From assembly GCA_023424585.1 (NCBI GenBank), contig JAFADT010000951.1, forward strand, positions 1 through 7,011: a stretch of 7,011 nt of DNA. Reading direction: 5' to 3'. Position numbers and translations under genes: made by a program. Positions within the stretch are counted from its first letter, which is position 1, and every line of letters starts with the position of its first letter. This DNA comes from Pseudomonadota bacterium (GTDB lineage Bacteria > Myxococcota > Myxococcia > Myxococcales > Myxococcaceae). The notes beneath the pieces were generated by a model. That model did no database searches, was not told where the DNA came from, and saw nothing but the letters and a program-made list of their open reading frames with translations. Shown here piece after piece: positions 1-7,011 of the stretch.

Positions 1-1315
1 CCGGCACGGCGTCGCCCAGCCACAACCGGGCCAGCTCGCGTCCGTCCCCATCGCGCAGCACGACGCCTCGCGACGCGTCGCGGATGCCGTAGCGCTCCCA
101 GCGCTTCACCTTCGGCTCGCCGAACGCGGCGGCCTTCAGCGACTCCAACCGGCCCAGGAGCTTCACCACGCGGAAGTGCAGGGCGGGTCCGCCGTCGGGG
201 CCCTCCACCTGCCACGCGTCGCTGCTCGCGGCGCCGCGAGTCACCACCACCGGAGCCGCCTTGCCCCCGGGGAAGAGCTCCAAGCGCCGCACGGCGTCGC
301 GCGGGAACGACAGCACGCGCCGGTCCTTCAGCTCCTGCGCGCCCACGTCGAGCGTCGCCAGCGCGCGGGCCTCCACCTCCGCCAGCGTGGACCGCGAGCC
401 CTGTTCGCGCAGCGCATGAACCACCGGCGCACCGTCGCGAGTCACCTGACCCAGCCGGACGCGGATGGGCTCACCGGAGGCCGGAGCGAAGCGCGCGTCC
501 ACGACGGGCGAGTCCAACCCCAGGGCCTTCCGGGTGGCGGCGGTGTCCTGCGGGAACGACAGGGCCTGATGTCCCGCGAAGGTCTTGAGCAGGTCCGCAA
601 GCCGGCTGGCGTTGGCGCGGGTCGGCTCCGGCTTGTCCATCCGCCACGACCTGCCGTCCGCCTCGCGTGTCAGCACATAGGCGTGGTCCTTCGCCGTGAC
701 CTCGATGGACTGGAGCGACGCGAGGTCCAGCGGCCCCAGGAACTCCTTGGCGCGCAGCTCGAAGGGGCCCTTGTCCAGCGAGTACCGCACGGCCCCGTCC
801 GCCGCGTACACGGCCGCGTCGCCTTCGCGGCGCACGTAGACGGAGCCGTCGAAGGGGTTCTCATCACCCCCTGCCAGCGTCACCGTGCGCTGGCGGGAGG
901 GCTCCTCCGCGCCCTCGCCGTTCGCGTCCGGGAGGTACGCCTTCGCCGTGACGGTGAATGTCGGAGACGTGAGCCCATACTTCTTCAGGTCCGCGTCCGT
1001 CGGCGACGCGTTGACGGTGGCCTTGAGCTTCGCCGAGGTGAGCTGCTGCACCAGGGCCTCCACGGCATATGGATCCGCCTTCGCCTCCACGGGCGACACG
1101 AGCCGCCAGCCGTCCGGCGTCCGCTCCAGCTCCGTGGTGGCGCCGTGCGCCTTGACCGTCAGGTGCGTGAAGACGGGCGATGGCTCCGGGGCCGTGCCCT
1201 GCCGCGGCCCGGCGGGCTCCGTCGCGAAGAGCTTCGGTGGCGCTGGAGGCTTCTCCGCGTCGCGCGAACAGCCCGCCGCCATCATCCCCAGCAACACGAC
1301 CGTGGAGGTCCTCAC
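1..1315 (-). CDS. DUF4340-domain lipoprotein, last visible gene of the ABC-2 operon (3' end beyond window)
   Basis: I translated 438 codons without a stop; the C-terminus lies beyond the left edge. The start is GTG at 1315-1313. It overlaps the stop of the upstream GldG-type gene by 4 bp (GTGA) and has a perfect AGGAGG 5 nt upstream. The next ATG (residue 11) would destroy the signal peptide. The N-terminus is a short lipoprotein signal, VRTSTVVLLGMMAAGC, with the lipid-accepting Cys at residue 16; the lipobox AAGC lacks the usual Leu at -3. A Pro/Ala-rich spacer (about 20-47) follows. The mature part holds three related modules (about 69-118, 223-270, 367-413), each running from a W-R/Q strand through a Leu-rich helix to a Y/L-G-L/I turn, as expected for DUF4340. 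Proteins of this family commonly follow GldG-like genes. The molecular role is unknown; I infer an extracytoplasmic partner of the ABC complex. Membrane location (inner or outer) cannot be decided. Confidence 0.88.
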   Translation of the reverse strand, partial: MRTSTVVLLGMMAAGCSRDAEKPPAPPKLFATEPAGPRQGTAPEPSPVFTHLTVKAHGATTELERTPDGWRLVSPVEAKADPYAVEALVQQLTSAKLKATVNASPTDADLKKYGLTSPTFTVTAKAYLPDANGEGAEEPSRQRTVTLAGGDENPFDGSVYVRREGDAAVYAADGAVRYSLDKGPFELRAKEFLGPLDLASLQSIEVTAKDHAYVLTREADGRSWRMDKPEPTRANASRLADLLKTFAGHQALSFPQDTAATRKALGLDSPVVDARFAPASGEPIRVRLGQVTRDGAPVVHALREQGSRSTLAEVEARALATLDVGAQELKDRRVLSFPRDAVRRLELFPGGKAAPVVVTRGAASSDAWQVEGPDGGPALHFRVVKLLGRLESLKAAAFGEPKVKRWERYGIRDASRGVVLRDGDGRELARLWLGDAVP

Positions 1316-2865
1316 CGGCTCCTCCTCGACAGCCAGACCGCGAGCCCCACGCCCAGCAGCGACAGGGGCAGCAGGTCGGTGGACACGAAGCGCAGGGCCC
1401 GCATCTGGTCCTCGGTGAGCTCCAGCGTGGACGTCTCACGGTCGGGGGGCCGCAGGGTGATCTTCTCCACCTGATGGGACGCCCAGCCCAGGGTGTTCAT
1501 CACCAGGTTGCGGTTGGCCTCGTAGCCCCAGTTCGGATCCAGCAGCAGCTCCGACTCGCCTATCGCCACCAGCCGCGCCTCGTCGAAGCGCTTGTGCTCC
1601 GCCGCGCGCGTGTCCCGGGACGCGGCCGCCACGAGCGTGAGCTGCCCCATCTTCTCGCCGCTGGACGGCGTGGCGTCCTCCAGGGGCGTCGACTCCACCC
1701 ACGCATAGGGCGAGCTCAGCAGCACGGGCTCCACCGTCACGCCGGGCAGCAGGAAGCCCTCGCGGACGAGCGTGAAGCTGCGCGCCGTGGGCAGCTGCAC
1801 GTTGAAGCCGCGCTCCTGCAACGGGCGCGTGATGGCGTGCTTGCCGTAGAAGTTCGACACGAGGACGAACGGGTTGCCGGAGTTGAACTGCGGATCCGCC
1901 GCCACGCCCGCGTCCACCTGCACGCCGTAGTCCGCGAGGAGCAGGCCCAGCCCGTCCTCGGTGTTCGCGTCGGTGAAGTAGAGCAGCCGGCCGCCTTCGC
2001 CCAGGTATTCGCGCAGGGCCGCCACCTCCGGCGCCGTGTAGTCCTGCTTCGCGCCCGCGATGACCAGCAGCCCCGCGTCGCGCGGCACCTCCTTGCGGCC
2101 CAGGAGGTTGAGCGGCTCGGGGCGGTAGCCCTCGCGCAGCAACTGGCGCCGGAGCTCCACCAGCCCGTCACCGGGTGTGTCCAGTGACCACTCACCGTGC
2201 CCTTCGAGGAAGTACACCTTCAGCGCGCCTGTCGCGCTCAGCTGGATGAGGGCGTTGGTCAGCTCCTGCTCGGAAGGGACGGGCAGGGCGGTGTGGGGTG
2301 CGGCATCGCCCTCGCCCCGGGACACGACGACCAGCGTCTGTCCTTCCTTGAGCTGATACCTCGCGGCCAGGGACGGCTCGCGGCGCGGATCCACGAAGGC
2401 GTAGTCGAAGGTCTCCGGCGCCGCCTCGCGGTAGCGCCGGAACAGCTCCTCCAGCTCGCCATACGACGCATGCGTGGGCGGGACGAGCGCCAGCGCGTGG
2501 GCCTTCTCCTTCAAGCCCGCCAGCGTCTGCACCGTCTGCGGCGCGAGCGAGAAGATGCGCTCCCGCGTCAGGTCCCACCGCTGGTTCTTGCGGAACGCGA
2601 GGACGTTGAGCGCCACCAGCACGCCCAGCACCGCCAGCAGGGTGAGCGCGGAGGACGCGAGGAAGCGCCCCGTGCGGCGGGTCCCGGAGCGTCCCAGCTC
2701 CCGCCGGTGCGAGACGACGTAGGCCGCGAGCATCGCCGCGCCCAGCACCGCCTTGCCCGCCGCGAGCGCGACGCTGCCGGAGGTGAGGAACAGCGTGAAG
2801 GGGCTGGACAGGAGGAGCAGCAGGCCGAAGGCGCCCAGCACCCGGGTGACGTGATTCGCTCTCAT
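1312..2865 (-). CDS. GldG-family ABC-2 auxiliary membrane protein
   Basis: The protein has 517 residues. Hydrophobic segments at about 11-28, 31-51 and 69-91 precede a large soluble domain, and a last segment at about 498-513 ends near the C-terminal SRRSR. Family marks are the NQRWDLTRERIFSLAPQT stretch (94-111) just after the third segment, the KVYFLEGHGE motif (216-225), and an IGESELLLDPNWGYEANRN block (435-453) typical of the IFT52/GldG-like fold. Related proteins accompany GldA/GldF-type ABC genes; the soluble domain presumably faces the periplasm and its ligand is unknown. The ATG at 2865 lies 2 bp after the permease stop. A GTG at 2871 in the same frame would overlap that stop by 4 bp (GTGA), the same arrangement as at the next junction. 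Neither start has a strong ribosome site, so two extra N-terminal residues are possible. The frame stays open far upstream through the permease gene, which is a GC-rich artefact and not a fusion. Confidence 0.92.
   Translation of the reverse strand: MRANHVTRVLGAFGLLLLLSSPFTLFLTSGSVALAAGKAVLGAAMLAAYVVSHRRELGRSGTRRTGRFLASSALTLLAVLGVLVALNVLAFRKNQRWDLTRERIFSLAPQTVQTLAGLKEKAHALALVPPTHASYGELEELFRRYREAAPETFDYAFVDPRREPSLAARYQLKEGQTLVVVSRGEGDAAPHTALPVPSEQELTNALIQLSATGALKVYFLEGHGEWSLDTPGDGLVELRRQLLREGYRPEPLNLLGRKEVPRDAGLLVIAGAKQDYTAPEVAALREYLGEGGRLLYFTDANTEDGLGLLLADYGVQVDAGVAADPQFNSGNPFVLVSNFYGKHAITRPLQERGFNVQLPTARSFTLVREGFLLPGVTVEPVLLSSPYAWVESTPLEDATPSSGEKMGQLTLVAAASRDTRAAEHKRFDEARLVAIGESELLLDPNWGYEANRNLVMNTLGWASHQVEKITLRPPDRETSTLELTEDQMRALRFVSTDLLPLSLLGVGLAVWLSRRSR
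1321..1326 (-). promoter_or_regulatory. Shine-Dalgarno site fixing the GTG start of the DUF4340 gene
   Basis: The minus strand reads AGGAGG here, 5 nt before the GTG at 1315. It lies inside the last codons of the upstream GldG-family gene (encoding Arg-Arg near its C-terminus). A perfect site at ideal spacing decides the GTG start and fits translational coupling through the GTGA overlap. Confidence 0.75.
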
Positions 2866-2867
2866 GG

Positions 2868-3671
2868 TCACGCGTAGCGCTGCGCTTCCACCGCGCGGTG
2901 GGTGAGCAGCAGCGAGAACAAGATGACGGACGCGAAGAACACCAGGGCCTGCACCTCCAGGACGCCCTGGATCATCCCCTGCAACTGCGTGTCGAAGGAC
3001 AGGTAGGAGAGGAACGAGCGCAGCGGCTCCGCGGTGGACTGGGCCACGCCGCGCAGGAGCATCCACGGCAGCAGCACCGTGAAGGTGAGGAACGCCGCCA
3101 GCATCTGGCTCTCCGTCAGCGCGGAGATGAACAGCCCCACCGCCATGCAGGTCGCGCCCCACAGGAGCACCGCGCCGTAGCCCAGGAGCACCGTGGGCCA
3201 CTCCAGCGCCGAACCCGACGGGCCGGAGCCCACCACGGACAGGAGCACCGGGAACACCAGCGTCAGCCCCAGCGTGACGAAGATGAGGCCCAGGCCGCCC
3301 AGGTACTTGCCCAGCACGATGTCCACCGGCCGCACCGGCGTGGTGAGCAGCAGCGCGAACGTCTTCTGGCGCTTCTCCTCCGCGAACAGCCGCATGGACA
3401 GGAAGGGCGCGACGAAGAGCGTGATGATCAGCACCACGCCCCACAGCTGCACCACCACGCCGTCGGTGAGGTTGCGGTAGACGATGGAGTCCGGCGGCAG
3501 CCGGCTCCAGCCGTGCTCGCGCGCCAGGGCCTGCACCTGCTGGAACTGCTCCAGCAGGCTGACGAAGAAGAAGGACGACAGCGCCGCCATCGCCGTGAAC
3601 ACGGCGTAGGCCCACGGGGTGGTGAAGGCGACGGCCAGCTCCTTGCGAGCGATGGCCAGGGCGGTGCGCAT
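2868..3671 (-). CDS. ABC-2 family transporter permease (GldF-like)
   Basis: The protein has 267 residues and six predicted membrane segments (about 20-40, 75-93, 122-146, 160-182, 188-207, 239-257). The N-terminus MRTALAIARKELAVAFTTPW matches the 'short cytoplasmic helix, then first membrane span' start of ABC-2 permeases. The loop after the second span holds the family signature with EEKRQKTFALLLTTPVRP (98-115), the likely contact with the ATPase. An extracytoplasmic loop (about 41-74) separates spans 1 and 2, as in GldF/NosY-type proteins. ABC-2 permeases form the membrane pore of the transporter; whether this one imports, exports or acts mechanically is not known. An AGGAG lies 10 nt before the ATG and 17 bp separate it from the ATPase stop. 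The name GldF-like rests on gene order and resemblance, not on any shown role in motility. Confidence 0.92.
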   Translation of the reverse strand: MRTALAIARKELAVAFTTPWAYAVFTAMAALSSFFFVSLLEQFQQVQALAREHGWSRLPPDSIVYRNLTDGVVVQLWGVVLIITLFVAPFLSMRLFAEEKRQKTFALLLTTPVRPVDIVLGKYLGGLGLIFVTLGLTLVFPVLLSVVGSGPSGSALEWPTVLLGYGAVLLWGATCMAVGLFISALTESQMLAAFLTFTVLLPWMLLRGVAQSTAEPLRSFLSYLSFDTQLQGMIQGVLEVQALVFFASVILFSLLLTHRAVEAQRYA

Positions 3672-3688
3672 GCGCTGGAGGCTCCTGT

Positions 3689-4432
3689 TCAGGCGGCGGT
3701 CAGCTTGATGAAGACTTCTTCCAACGACGCGTGCTCGGCCTGGCCCTGGGCCTTCGCCAGCTGGTCGATGGCGTCATGGGCCACCACGCGTCCCTGGTGG
3801 AGGATGAGGACCTTCTCGCACGTCACCGTGACCTCCGGGAGGATGTGCGTGGACAGCAGCACCGTGTGCCGGCCCTTGAGGCCGCGGATCAACGCGCGCA
3901 GGTCCGCGCGCTGCGCGGGGTCCAACCCTTCGGTGGGCTCGTCGAGGATGAGCACCGGCGGCGAGCCGAGCAGCGCCTGCGCGATGCCCACGCGCTGCTG
4001 GTAGCCCTTGGACAGGTTCTGGAGCACGCGGCCCAGCACGTCGCTCACGCCGGTGAGCCCCGCCACCCGCTCCACCTCCGCCTTCACCGCGCGGCCGGGC
4101 ACCTGCTTGAGCGAGGCCACGAACGCCAGGTAGCCGTGCACCGTCAGCTCCGGATACAGCGGCGGCGTCTCCGGCAGGTAGCCGATGCGCCGCTTGACCT
4201 CCATCGGGTGCGTGGACACGTCGAAGCCCGCGACCTTCGCGCTGCCCTCGGAGGGGGGCAGGAAGCCGGTGAGGATCTTCATCGTGGTGGACTTGCCCGC
4301 GCCGTTGGGACCCAGGAAGCCCAGGAGCTCCCCCTCACCCACCGTGAAGGAGAGGTCCTCGATGGCCACGCGATCGCGATAGCGCCGGGTGAGGTTGCGC
4401 ACCTCGATGATGGGCTTCTCGGTGATTGGCAT
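3689..4432 (-). CDS. ABC transporter ATP-binding protein (GldA-like)
   Basis: The protein has 247 residues, a complete nucleotide-binding domain that would power the permease encoded next to it. Motifs in order are Walker A GPNGAGKST (41-49), a Q-loop region IGYLPETPPLYPELTV (83-98) with Glu where many ABC proteins have Gln (common in this subfamily), signature LSKGYQQRV (140-148), Walker B LILDEP (161-166), D-loop GLDP (169-172) and the H-loop His196 in STH. The C-terminus ends SLEEVFIKLT, the usual closing helix of ABC-2 ATPases. All catalytic motifs are intact. It is the first gene of the leftward operon. The ATG at 4432 gives the expected N-terminus, but I see no Shine-Dalgarno upstream on the minus strand and no convincing leftward promoter in the 42-bp gap, so transcription may start inside lysC or the message may be leaderless. 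Confidence 0.95.
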   Translation of the reverse strand: MPITEKPIIEVRNLTRRYRDRVAIEDLSFTVGEGELLGFLGPNGAGKSTTMKILTGFLPPSEGSAKVAGFDVSTHPMEVKRRIGYLPETPPLYPELTVHGYLAFVASLKQVPGRAVKAEVERVAGLTGVSDVLGRVLQNLSKGYQQRVGIAQALLGSPPVLILDEPTEGLDPAQRADLRALIRGLKGRHTVLLSTHILPEVTVTCEKVLILHQGRVVAHDAIDQLAKAQGQAEHASLEEVFIKLTAA

Positions 4433-4454
4433 GCGCGGGGGTGAACTCTACACT
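4426..4454 (+). promoter_or_regulatory. Sigma-70-like promoter of lysC
   Basis: TTGGCA (4426-4431, 5 of 6 to TTGACA) and TACACT (4449-4454, 4 of 6 to TATAAT) are separated by exactly 17 bp. Transcription would begin near 4460-4462, giving a leader of only about 15 nt before the lysC ATG at 4475. The -35 box lies within the first codons of the divergent ATPase gene. The match is by eye; no transcript data are available. Confidence 0.55.
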
Positions 4455-4465
4455 GCCCTGGAAGC

Positions 4466-4469
4466 GAGG
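4466..4469 (+). promoter_or_regulatory. Ribosome binding site of lysC
   Basis: GAGG lies 5 nt upstream of the ATG at 4475. It is a short but well-placed site and supports this start, which also gives the conserved aspartate-kinase N-terminus. Confidence 0.6.
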
Positions 4470-4474
4470 CGTGG

Positions 4475-5668
<1,194 letters not shown>

Positions 5669-5714
5669 CACGCGCCGCGCTTCCGCGACCTCTGTTGATC
5701 CGAGGACTTGCGGG

Positions 5715-5730
5715 CTGTCCCTGGGGACAG
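5715..5730. repeat. Palindrome CTGTCCC-TG-GGGACAG, possible operator or hairpin
   Basis: Perfect 7-bp arms are separated by 2 bp. As RNA it could form a 6-bp stem with a 4-nt loop. It lies 47 bp after the lysC stop with no T-run behind it, so it is a poor intrinsic terminator, and it may instead be a protein-binding dyad for the downstream gene. A nearby GGAC at 5704-5707 could compete for pairing with the GTCC at 5717-5720. Confidence 0.45.
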
Positions 5731-5820
5731 GTCGACATCGCGTGGTGCACGGCCGTTCCCGGTCCCGGCAGGGCGCTTCCCTCCCTGAAGTCCATGCCTA
5801 CCCTCGGGTCCTGAACACCT

Positions 5821-5826
5821 GGGAGG
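5821..5826 (+). promoter_or_regulatory. Shine-Dalgarno site of the dimethylformamidase-like lipoprotein gene
   Basis: GGGAGG lies 6 nt before the ATG at 5833. It favours this start over the in-frame ATG at 5854, which would remove the basic residues that open the signal peptide. Confidence 0.75.
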
Positions 5827-5832
5827 CGTGGC

Positions 5833-7011
5833 ATGGGAGACGGGCGTCGCTGGATGGGGCTGGGGGTGGTGCTCGCGCTCCTGGTGATGGGCGCGGCGGG
5901 GTGTGAGGACTCCGGTCCGGCGCCCGGCACGCCTCCTCCAGGCGACCGCCACGATGAGCCACCCCTGACCCACGACGATGCGGGCGTCGTCGCTCCAGAC
6001 GGCGGCCTCGTCGCTCCCGAATACGACGCGGGCATCCCCGACGACGAGCCGGACGCGGGCACGCTGCCCGACGGCGGCAGCGCGCTGCCCGCGCGAAAGC
6101 CGGACGCCGTCCACGAGGAGAACCAGAAGAAGGGCACCACGGGCTGGCGCATCGACAAGAACGCCAACAGCCGGGAGATTGAAGGCTACGCCCTCAAGGC
6201 CACCCTGACGCAGGGCGAGTCGCTGCGCGTGGCGGTGTCCCTCTCCGAGGCGCGCGAGTTCAGCTGGTTCGTCTACCGCCTGGGCTACTACGGCGGCGTC
6301 GGCGCCCGCGAGGTCGCGCGCGGAGGCCCGGTGCGGGGCACCCGGCAGGCGGACTGTCCGGCGGATCCGGCGACGGGCGTCATCGCCTGCACCTGGTCCC
6401 CCACGCTGGAGATCCCCATCGGGGAGGCCTGGGTGCGGGGCGTGTACGTGGTGAAGCTCGTGCGCGACGATCGGCCGTCGCGCTACGTGCCCTTCTTCGT
6501 GCGGGACGCGAATCCCCGGTCGGAGGTGGCGGTGCTCATCCCCACCGCCACCTGGGCGGCGTACAACACCTGGGGCGGCACCAGCCTCTACGATGATCAG
6601 AACGGCGTGATGAAGGCGCACGGCGTCTCCCGCGCCTTCCAGTCCTCCTACGACCGGCCCTACTACCGGGGCCAGGGCGCCGGGCACCTGATGACGGACG
6701 ACCTGAGCCTCGTCATGTGGCTGGAGTCCCAGGACCTGGACGTGGGCTACTTCACCGACGAGGACATGGACGAGCGCTACGACTTCCTGCGTGGCGCGAA
6801 GGTCTTCGTGATGTCCGGCCACGACGAGTACTGGACGTCCAGGCAGCGCGACTTCGCGGACCGCGCGTTGTCGGAAGGGCGGTCCATCCTCAACCTGGGC
6901 GCGAACAACGCGTACTGGCAGGTGCGCTCGGAGCCCGCCGCCGACGGCCGCCCGCGCCGCGTCGTGACCTGCTACAAGGGCGCGCCCGAGGAGCCGTACA
7001 AGGATCAGCGC
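5833..7011 (+). CDS. Lipoprotein with N,N-dimethylformamidase beta-subunit-like domain (3' end beyond window)
   Basis: I translated 393 codons; the C-terminus lies beyond the right edge. The N-terminus is a lipoprotein signal with basic MGDGRRW, a hydrophobic core (about 8-22) and the lipobox AAGC with Cys24. A disordered Asp/Gly/Pro/Ala linker (about 25-95) contains repeated DAG and PDGG units, a style common in myxobacterial exported proteins. From about 100 the protein resembles the large subunit of N,N-dimethylformamidase: FSWFVYRLGYYGG (143-155), a Tyr/Arg-rich strand near 205-224, TWAAYNTWGGTSLY (240-253), SGHDEYW (328-334) and NLGANNAYW (354-362). In the characterized enzyme a mononuclear iron is held by Tyr, His and Glu. 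Here a Tyr of the 244-253 stretch and His330 are candidates (tentative); the Glu would lie past the window end. Cys175 and Cys186 could form a disulfide, fitting export. No small-subunit gene is seen upstream. Substrate and activity are unknown; Glu at +2 does not indicate inner-membrane retention by the E. coli rule. Confidence 0.87.
   Translation, partial: MGDGRRWMGLGVVLALLVMGAAGCEDSGPAPGTPPPGDRHDEPPLTHDDAGVVAPDGGLVAPEYDAGIPDDEPDAGTLPDGGSALPARKPDAVHEENQKKGTTGWRIDKNANSREIEGYALKATLTQGESLRVAVSLSEAREFSWFVYRLGYYGGVGAREVARGGPVRGTRQADCPADPATGVIACTWSPTLEIPIGEAWVRGVYVVKLVRDDRPSRYVPFFVRDANPRSEVAVLIPTATWAAYNTWGGTSLYDDQNGVMKAHGVSRAFQSSYDRPYYRGQGAGHLMTDDLSLVMWLESQDLDVGYFTDEDMDERYDFLRGAKVFVMSGHDEYWTSRQRDFADRALSEGRSILNLGANNAYWQVRSEPAADGRPRRVVTCYKGAPEEPYKDQR

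Larger units (their letters stand above)
5669..5832. other. Intergenic region between lysC and the lipoprotein gene
   Basis: These 164 bp hold no plausible coding sequence. They contain the palindrome at 5715-5730 and the ribosome site at 5821-5826. No T-rich intrinsic terminator follows lysC and no sigma-70 or sigma-54 promoter stands out. A promoter for the lipoprotein gene is expected here but cannot be assigned. Confidence 0.6.

Noticed and set aside
176..1474. Plus-strand open frames opposite the DUF4340 and GldG genes (also 1180-2187, 2197-2877, 2898-4004 and 3731-4444)
   Set aside because: They are Arg/Gln/His-rich translations with no domains, complementary to well-supported minus-strand genes.
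2866..3615. Upstream extension of the GldG frame giving a 767-residue protein
   Set aside because: The extension overlaps the permease gene in another frame and its residues are low-complexity. The permease frame has clear membrane segments and family motifs.
5770..5820. Possible promoter for the lipoprotein gene (TTCCCT, 16 bp, TACCCT)
   Set aside because: Both boxes match the consensus poorly; this is not distinguishable from chance.

Overview
The window is about 7 kb of very GC-rich, tightly packed bacterial chromosome. Strong GC bias at third codon positions, an exported lipoprotein with a 'DAG/PDGG' spacer and the overall protein style suggest a myxobacterium of the Myxococcaceae (Corallococcus, Myxococcus or a relative). 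That placement is an inference from sequence style, since no taxonomic marker gene is present.

Layout: positions 1-4432 hold a four-gene leftward operon. In transcription order it encodes a GldA-type ABC ATPase (4432-3689), a GldF-type ABC-2 permease (3671-2868), a GldG-family membrane-anchored protein (2865-1312) and a DUF4340 lipoprotein (from 1315, running off the left edge). The genes are 17 bp apart, 2 bp apart and overlapping by 4 bp, so they are almost certainly co-transcribed and probably translationally coupled. Together they would form an inner-membrane ABC-2 system with two extracytoplasmic accessory proteins. The family has been linked to gliding in Bacteroidetes, but its substrate is unknown and it also occurs in organisms that do not use Gld motility.

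A 42-bp divergent gap (4433-4474) separates the operon from lysC, an aspartate kinase (4475-5668, +). A good sigma-70-like promoter for lysC (TTGGCA, 17 bp, TACACT) has its -35 box inside the first codons of the ATPase gene. The kinase domain is canonical, but the C-terminal ACT region lacks the usual effector-binding signatures.

A 164-bp gap (5669-5832) with a 7-bp-arm palindrome follows. After it comes a lipoprotein gene (5833 to the right edge, +) whose mature part resembles the large (beta) subunit of N,N-dimethylformamidase. This would be an exported, stand-alone relative of an enzyme family best known as a cytoplasmic two-subunit amidohydrolase.

No RNA genes, CRISPR arrays, insertion sequences or phage genes were seen. 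The most noteworthy items are the degenerate regulatory domain of the aspartate kinase, the exported dimethylformamidase-like lipoprotein, the threefold internal repeat of the DUF4340 protein and the compact divergent promoter. None of them amounts to a clearly new multi-gene system.
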